A stretch of DNA of 19,382 nt from Thioalkalivibrio sp. (GTDB taxonomy: Bacteria; Pseudomonadota; Gammaproteobacteria; SpSt-1174): NCBI GenBank assembly GCA_011046015.1, contig DSBO01000012.1:1-19382 (forward strand). The letters run 5' to 3'. A program made the translations under genes and the position numbers. This document shows, in pieces, positions 13,855-19,382 of this stretch; position 1 is the first letter of the stretch, and each line of letters starts with the position of its first letter. The notes under the pieces are model-generated. The model ran no database searches. It saw only the letters and a program-made list of their open reading frames with translations, and was not told the DNA's origin.

Positions 13855-13935
13855 GCAGTCAATCCATGCGGGTGGGGGCGTGTCCCATCATAACGCGGCC
13901 GACGACGGTTCTCATCCGCCGGCGGCGCGGGAGTG

Positions 13936-14670
13936 TCAGCGCAGCAGCAGGGCGATACCGGAGCCGAACAGTACCACGGCAATCGCGCGACGGAACTGCT
14001 GCGGCGTGATGCGTGTATGGATATGCCCGCCGGCATACATGGCGACCATCATGACCGGCAGCCCCACGGCCACCAGCAGCAGCATGTCGGCCGTGTAGAA
14101 GCCGGACAGCATGTAGCCGACCTGGCGGCTGGCGCCGTCGAGGAGAAACACCACGGCAATCGTCGCACGGAAGGCCGTCTTGTCGAGACCCCGGGCATGG
14201 AGGTAGATCACGTAGAATGGACCGCCGGTACCAAACAGCGTGCCGACGAAACCGCCGAGGCCACCGGCGGGCACGGCCAGCCACCGTGAACCCCGCCCGC
14301 CGGGCTCGCGCCCGACGAGGCTGTAGATGGCATAGGCGAGGACGAACACGCCAAGCACCTTGATCAGGATTTCCGCGTCCACGGTCTTGAAGATGTAGAG
14401 TGCGAGACCCACGCCGGCCAGGGTGAACGGCATCAGCGGCAGGAGCTCGCGCCAGCGCACCGCGCGGCGATGATGGACGCCGTGACCCAGCGAGGCGAGG
14501 TAGTCGAGCAGTCCCACCATGGGCACGACCACCGACAGCGGCAGCAGCAGGGCCAGCAGCGGAATCGCGATCAGGCCGGAACCGAAGCCCGTAATGCCGC
14601 GCACGACATAGGCCACCACGAGGATGGTGACGGCGAGGGCGAGCTGGAGCCAGGACAGTGATTCGAGCAT
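13936..14670 (-). CDS. TauE/SafE-family membrane exporter (sulfite exporter type)
   Basis: 244 residues and about 8 membrane helices, the normal size for TauE/SafE (DUF81). The first half has VVRGITGFGSGLIAIPLL (about 23-40) and the second half repeats the pattern as GGLGGFVGTLFGTGGPFYVIYL (about 135-156), the two half-repeats typical of this family. Members export sulfite, sulfoacetate or related organosulfonates, and many have no known substrate. It precedes the DASS symporter by 81 bases on the same strand, with a sulfotransferase further on, a weak hint of sulfur compound handling. The start at 14670 has no strong ribosome binding site. Confidence 0.87.
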   Translation of the reverse strand: MLESLSWLQLALAVTILVVAYVVRGITGFGSGLIAIPLLALLLPLSVVVPMVGLLDYLASLGHGVHHRRAVRWRELLPLMPFTLAGVGLALYIFKTVDAEILIKVLGVFVLAYAIYSLVGREPGGRGSRWLAVPAGGLGGFVGTLFGTGGPFYVIYLHARGLDKTAFRATIAVVFLLDGASRQVGYMLSGFYTADMLLLVAVGLPVMMVAMYAGGHIHTRITPQQFRRAIAVVLFGSGIALLLR

Positions 14671-14738
14671 GGAAACGACGACGGACTGGAGACAGGGCGC
14701 GGGATTCTACCATGCGCGCGTGTGGCGGGGCGGACCTG

Positions 14739-14754
14739 TGCTAGATTTTATACA
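14739..14754 (+). promoter_or_regulatory. AT-rich divergent promoter island
   Basis: Between the divergent TauE-like and DUF2238 genes the only AT-rich stretch contains TGCTAGATT (an extended -10-like motif, 14739-14747) and TATACA (14749-14754) on the plus strand. On the minus strand it reads TATAAA. No good -35 is visible for either direction. Confidence 0.3.
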
Positions 14755-14780
14755 TACCCCTTGCCCGGCGATGCAGACAG

Positions 14781-15419
14781 GTGACCACCCCAGCCCAACC
14801 GATGCCCTTCCGGCAAGACCGGGTGCTGCGGCTGCTCGTGGCCTGGCTGGTCCTGGTCTGGCTGTGGTCGGCGATCAACCCGACGGATTACGAGATCTGG
14901 GTGATCGAGAACCTGCTGGTGGCGGGCTACGTCGCATTGCTCGTGCTCACCCAACGGCGGTTGCGCTTTTCCAACGCGTCCTACGCCCTGTTCGTACTCT
15001 TCATGACGCTGCACCTGGTGGGCGCACACTACAGCTACGCCGAGGTGCCGCTCGGGCGCTGGCTGCAGGCCCTGTACGAGGGTGATCGCAATCCGTACGA
15101 CCGCATCGTCCACTTCGCCTTCGGCCTGCTGATCGCCTATCCCATGTGGGAGGCGTTACTGCGCTCGGCCAGGACCACGCCCGCGTGGTCCTACTTCTTG
15201 GCCGTGACCGGGATACTGGCCTTCAGCGCCTTCTATGAGCTGCTCGAGGCCGCCATCGTCGTCATGCTGCCGCACGTGGACATCGCCTGGCTGGCGACGC
15301 AGGGCGACCCCTGGGATACCCACAAGGACACCGCCCTGGCGTTCGCCGGAGGGATCCTCGCCATGCTGTTCACACGCTGGCGGGTCGGCCGCTACGGCAT
15401 CCCCTTCCACCGCCGCTAG
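14781..15419 (+). CDS. DUF2238 (YjdF-like) inner membrane protein
   Basis: 212 residues with about six membrane helices. Family features are the opening helix RVLRLLVAWLVLVWLWSAINP and conserved polar residues inside the helices: HYSYAEVP, YDRIVHFAFGLL, FYELLEA and GDPWDTHKDTALAFAG. The acidic and histidine residues in these motifs suggest a metal or proton site within the membrane, but no biochemical role has been established for the family as far as I know. The GTG at 14781 is used as start; ATG 14802 is an alternative and neither has a strong ribosome binding site. Its stop is nine bases from the convergent GNAT-nitrilase stop. Confidence 0.85.
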   Translation: MTTPAQPMPFRQDRVLRLLVAWLVLVWLWSAINPTDYEIWVIENLLVAGYVALLVLTQRRLRFSNASYALFVLFMTLHLVGAHYSYAEVPLGRWLQALYEGDRNPYDRIVHFAFGLLIAYPMWEALLRSARTTPAWSYFLAVTGILAFSAFYELLEAAIVVMLPHVDIAWLATQGDPWDTHKDTALAFAGGILAMLFTRWRVGRYGIPFHRR

Positions 15420-15428
15420 GGCTACCGG

Positions 15429-17012
<1,584 letters not shown>

Positions 17013-17113
17013 GGGTGTGGGCTCCGTGGGATCACTGCGGTGGCGCTATGAAAACACAGCCCGCGGTCCGGCGCGACCACCCGGACAAGAGTGGCCCGAG
17101 CGGTCGCCCGGCC

Positions 17114-17680
17114 TCACCCCACGATATGGTGCTTGCCGATGACCCGCACGGTAGTGGCCTTGGGGCCCTGTTCGCCGACCTCTTCGTCGAAGCGGACCTC
17201 ATCGCCGATCTCCAGCTTGTCGAAATCGGAGTTCAGCACGCTGTTGCGATGGAAGTAGATGTCGCGCCCGTCGGAGGTGACGATGCGTCCGTAGTCCTCC
17301 ATCGGAATGAGCTCCGAGACCTTGCCGTGGGGCGGCGTCTCGTGCCGCTTGACGTGCTGCTTGCGACGGCGCACGTATTCCTCGAGCTGGCGCTCGGTGG
17401 CGTCGAAGACGTCGCGCACCACCACATAGGGGTCCTCGAAAGAGGCGTGTTCGTCCGGGCTGCGCGTGACCGCCACCTCGTGGCCGGGCAAGGTGACATC
17501 GACGCTGATACGGTAGAGCAAGCCCTTGTTCTTGTGCTGATGGGGCATGTCGACCACCACCCGGCAGCTCATGATGTTTGGTGCAAACTGATCCAGCTTC
17601 TCGGCGCGCTCGCGTATCCTGGCGTCGAGTGCGTCCGATTTTTCCATGTGACGGTATGTGATCTGTAACGGTAGCTGCAT
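17114..17680 (-). CDS. HPF/RaiA ribosome-associated domain fused to a cold-shock-like domain
   Basis: 188 residues. Residues about 1-110 form the HPF/RaiA (YfiA) alpha/beta domain: LQITYRHMEKSDALDARIRE, SCRVVVDMPHQHK, YRISVDVTLPGHEVAV and ATERQLEEYVRRRKQ. Residues about 129-183 form a cold-shock/S1-like OB fold: YGRIVTSDGRDIYFHRNSVL and IGDEVRFDEEVGEQGPKA. FHRNSVL is the RNP2-like patch, while the usual RNP1 KGFGFI is replaced by the weaker YGRIVTSDG. Long HPFs have a dimerisation domain at this end; here a nucleic-acid-binding fold takes its place. Likely binds the 30S decoding centre in stationary phase or stress. A strong TTGAGGTG precedes ATG 17680. No upstream or downstream gene is tightly linked. 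Confidence 0.9.
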   Translation of the reverse strand: MQLPLQITYRHMEKSDALDARIRERAEKLDQFAPNIMSCRVVVDMPHQHKNKGLLYRISVDVTLPGHEVAVTRSPDEHASFEDPYVVVRDVFDATERQLEEYVRRRKQHVKRHETPPHGKVSELIPMEDYGRIVTSDGRDIYFHRNSVLNSDFDKLEIGDEVRFDEEVGEQGPKATTVRVIGKHHIVG

Positions 17681-17764
17681 GGATTCACCTCAAGACCTGG
17701 CCTCAAAGGGAGTGCATTCATCACCACGCCGTGTGACAGGGCCCGGCGTCCCGCATAACCTCAT

Positions 17765-17810
17765 CATCTTATCTAGCCCGCCCGGCGCACAGCGGCAAGC
17801 CGCCGGGGCC
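17765..17810 (-). other. GC-rich dyad downstream of the NYN gene
   Basis: Just after the NYN stop the minus strand reads CCCGGCG ... CGCCGGG (7-bp arms) with an inner GCGGC-TT-GCCGC alternative stem. No T-run follows, so it may be a rho-dependent or weak intrinsic end. The segment TATCTAGCC occurs twice here in direct orientation (near 17769 and 17812). Confidence 0.3.
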
Positions 17811-17814
17811 GTAT

Positions 17815-18624
17815 CTAGCCGGCCGCGATCGGACGGACGATATACCCGCCGGACTTCTCGTCGCGTTCGAGGGCGAGCAGCTTGCGTGTCCGGGCCTCCT
17901 CGAGCATTTCGCCGAAACTGCGAAAGCCGTGGTAGCTCTCGTTGAACCCGGGCTTGCGGCGTTTGATCAGCTGCTTGACCATCGACCCCCAGACCTTCTC
18001 CTCCTCGCCACGCTCCTCGAACAGGTCCTCGACGGTGGCGACGATCAGGTCCAGACCCTCCTGGCGGCGGTGCTCCTCGTCGTCCACCTTCTTCGACGCC
18101 GTGCCCTTGCCGGCCGCGGCCTTCTTCTTGGTTCGCTTCGGCCGTTTCTCGTCGCGTACCAGGTCGTCGTAGTAGATGAACTCGTCGCAGTTGGCGGTGA
18201 GCAGGTCCGAGGTCGAGTTCTTTACCCCGACGCCGATCACGGTCTTGTTGTTCTCGCGCAGCTTGCTCACCAGCGGCGAGAAGTCCGAATCGCCGGAGAT
18301 GATGACGAAGGTGTCGACATGCGACTTGGTGTAACAAAGGTCGAGCGCGTCCACCACCATGCGGATGTCGGCGGAGTTCTTGCCGGACTGACGCACGTGC
18401 GGAATCTCGATCAGCTCGAAGGCGGCCTCGTGCATGGCGGCCTTGAACTCCTTGTAGCGGTCCCAGTCGCAGTAGGCCTTCTTCACCACGATGTTGCCCT
18501 TGAGCAACAGCCGCTCCAGCACCTTCTGGATGCTGAAGGCCGAGTAGCTGGCGTCGCGCACGCCGAGCGCGACGTTCTCGAAATCGCAGAACAGGGCCAT
18601 GTTGCTGGTTCGGGTCTTGTCCAT
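17815..18624 (-). CDS. NYN-domain (PIN-like) ribonuclease with probable OST-HTH/LOTUS C-terminal domain
   Basis: 269 residues. The NYN domain, about 8-155, has the acidic residues of PIN-like nucleases: Asp14 and Asn17 (FCDFENVAL), Asp86 (NSADIRMVVDAL), and Asp112 and Asp114 (ISGDSDFSPLV). A lysine-rich linker (about 159-181) leads to a helical domain, about 188-265 (LIVATVEDLFEERG, VWGSMVKQLIKRRKPGFNESYHGFRSFGEMLEEA), that fits the OST-HTH/LOTUS fold. The same LabA/MARF1-like layout appears in many bacteria and is predicted to cut RNA. ATG 18624 has GGAACC upstream and lies 23 bases from the peroxiredoxin stop, so the two are probably co-transcribed. The next gene down is the HPF fusion, giving an RNA/ribosome-flavoured neighbourhood. 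Confidence 0.9.
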   Translation of the reverse strand: MDKTRTSNMALFCDFENVALGVRDASYSAFSIQKVLERLLLKGNIVVKKAYCDWDRYKEFKAAMHEAAFELIEIPHVRQSGKNSADIRMVVDALDLCYTKSHVDTFVIISGDSDFSPLVSKLRENNKTVIGVGVKNSTSDLLTANCDEFIYYDDLVRDEKRPKRTKKKAAAGKGTASKKVDDEEHRRQEGLDLIVATVEDLFEERGEEEKVWGSMVKQLIKRRKPGFNESYHGFRSFGEMLEEARTRKLLALERDEKSGGYIVRPIAAG

Positions 18625-18647
18625 GTGCGGTTCCAGGGTGCGTGACG

Positions 18648-19223
18648 CTAGTTCGTTTCGGCTTGCAGGGCATCGAGGTCGGCGATGACCTCGCGGCTGT
18701 GGGTCTTGGCCTTCACCGACCGGTAGACCTTCGCGATGTGGCCCTGCGGATCGATGATGAAGGTCTCACGCCGCGCCAGGCGCAGGGGCCAGATCCCGCC
18801 CAGGGTGCCGTAGGCATTGGTAACGACGTGCCCGGTGTCGGCGAGCAGCGGGAAGGGCAGGCCGTATTTCTCGGCAAAGGCGGCGTGGCTCTCGGCCGAA
18901 TCCACGCTCACGCCCAGTACGCGCGCACCGCGCTCACGCAGGGCGAAGTAGTCGTCGCGGAAGTTGCAGGCCTCGGTGGTGCAACCGGGCGTATCGTCCT
19001 TGGGGTAGAAGTACAGCACCACCCATTCCCCCCGGTATTCGGACAGGTTGCGCGCCACCCCGTTCTGGTCCACCAGCGTGAAGCCGGGGGCAAGGTCACC
19101 CACCTTCAATTCCACCTCCTCGGCCAGCGGCGCCCCTCCGGGCAGCAGGGCCAGCAGCAACGCCAGGGCAGGCACAATCCCCCTGTACCGGGCCCCTCGG
19201 GGTGCGTTTCGCACGATGTCCAT
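18648..19223 (-). CDS. Exported Bcp/PrxQ-type peroxiredoxin
   Basis: 191 residues from ATG 19223. It opens with a basic region and a hydrophobic core ending LLPGGAPLA (about 14-34), a Sec-type signal peptide with likely cleavage near 34. The mature part is an AhpC/TSA peroxiredoxin: YFYPKDDTPGCTTEACNFRD with peroxidatic Cys81 and resolving Cys86 five residues on (the PrxQ/Bcp pattern), and Arg152 in RRETFIID near the end. It would reduce hydrogen peroxide and organic peroxides outside the cytoplasm. Most Bcp proteins are cytoplasmic, so the leader is notable. An open frame extending further upstream to 19370 starts inside the promoter region of another gene and is unlikely. Confidence 0.9.
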   Translation of the reverse strand: MDIVRNAPRGARYRGIVPALALLLALLPGGAPLAEEVELKVGDLAPGFTLVDQNGVARNLSEYRGEWVVLYFYPKDDTPGCTTEACNFRDDYFALRERGARVLGVSVDSAESHAAFAEKYGLPFPLLADTGHVVTNAYGTLGGIWPLRLARRETFIIDPQGHIAKVYRSVKAKTHSREVIADLDALQAETN

Positions 19224-19299
19224 AACCGGAGCGTGACACACGCAACGCGAACGCGCCAGTGGATGCACGACCCCGTGTGATTTACCGGTGGATAACTTA

Positions 19300-19328
19300 C
19301 TGAAAAAAAAGGGTGGTTCGTGTATAAT
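19300..19328 (+). promoter_or_regulatory. Strong rightward promoter for a gene beyond the window
   Basis: CTGAAA (19300-19305) and the perfect -10 TATAAT (19323-19328) are 17 bases apart, with an A8 tract in the -35 region. Transcription would begin near 19335 and run out of the window. The leader contains the short dyad TGCTGGCAGCA (19350-19360). The region 19224-19382 holds no gene of its own. Confidence 0.7.
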
Positions 19329-19382
19329 GGCGGCAGTTACAAGGCTCACTGCTGGCAGCAGGCACCACAACCACCCCTACCC

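Noticed and set aside
12367..13893. 508-codon plus-strand frame opposite the DASS symporter
   Set aside because: Composition dominated by H, G, Q, R and D arising from complementing hydrophobic codons; the membrane protein on the minus strand is real.
13859..14713. Alternative minus-strand frame covering the TauE-like gene
   Set aside because: Arg- and Ala-rich with no membrane segments; the other frame gives a full TauE/SafE protein.
19224..19370. 49-residue N-terminal extension of the peroxiredoxin
   Set aside because: It would begin within the leader of the rightward promoter and place the signal peptide internally.

Overview
The window is high-GC, gene-dense DNA that looks chromosomal. 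Overlapping stops and starts, the fused RlmKL-type rRNA methyltransferase, an NsrR with gammaproteobacterial cysteine spacing and a C-terminal HD-GYP protein with a DUF3391-like head all point to a gammaproteobacterium. The gene set resembles the Chromatiales/Ectothiorhodospiraceae side of that class, but this lineage is an inference and was not tested. I found no rRNA, tRNA, CRISPR array, transposase or prophage gene, and no convincing sign of a mobile element.

Left part (1-2880, minus strand): an operon-like block starting from a promoter near 2881-2909. It encodes a membrane-tethered FN3-like protein, an M20-type carbamoylase/allantoate amidohydrolase, an isochorismatase-fold cysteine hydrolase and the N-terminal part of a sodium:solute symporter that runs off the left edge. 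Together these suggest uptake and hydrolysis of a ureido or amide compound. A small orphan protein gene (3009-3212) reads the other way and ends before a very strong bidirectional terminator (3365-3402).

Nitric oxide module (3464-6413): a minus-strand operon of a group I truncated hemoglobin, a 2Fe-2S/FAD/NAD(P)H reductase and NsrR. Its promoter has a perfect 10-bp inverted repeat over the -10 box. Divergent from it is an HPP-family membrane protein with an unusual non-CBS C-terminal extension. The layout reads as a flavohemoglobin split into two chains, co-transcribed with its probable NO sensor. This is the most system-like part of the window.

Middle (6522-11344): rlmL on the plus strand. 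Then a minus-strand group: an HD-GYP c-di-GMP phosphodiesterase, a Tat-exported aldo/keto reductase, and two very small membrane proteins, the second translationally coupled to the first and carrying two Cys pairs.

Right-middle (11600-15419): a sulfotransferase-fold protein, a DASS/SLC13 sodium:anion symporter and a TauE/SafE-type exporter on the minus strand, then a divergent DUF2238 membrane protein on the plus strand.

Right end (15429-19223, minus strand): a GNAT-nitrilase fusion, an HPF/RaiA-cold-shock-domain fusion, a NYN (PIN-like) nuclease with a probable OST-HTH tail, and a secreted Bcp-type peroxiredoxin. The last 80 bases hold a clear rightward promoter for a gene outside the window.
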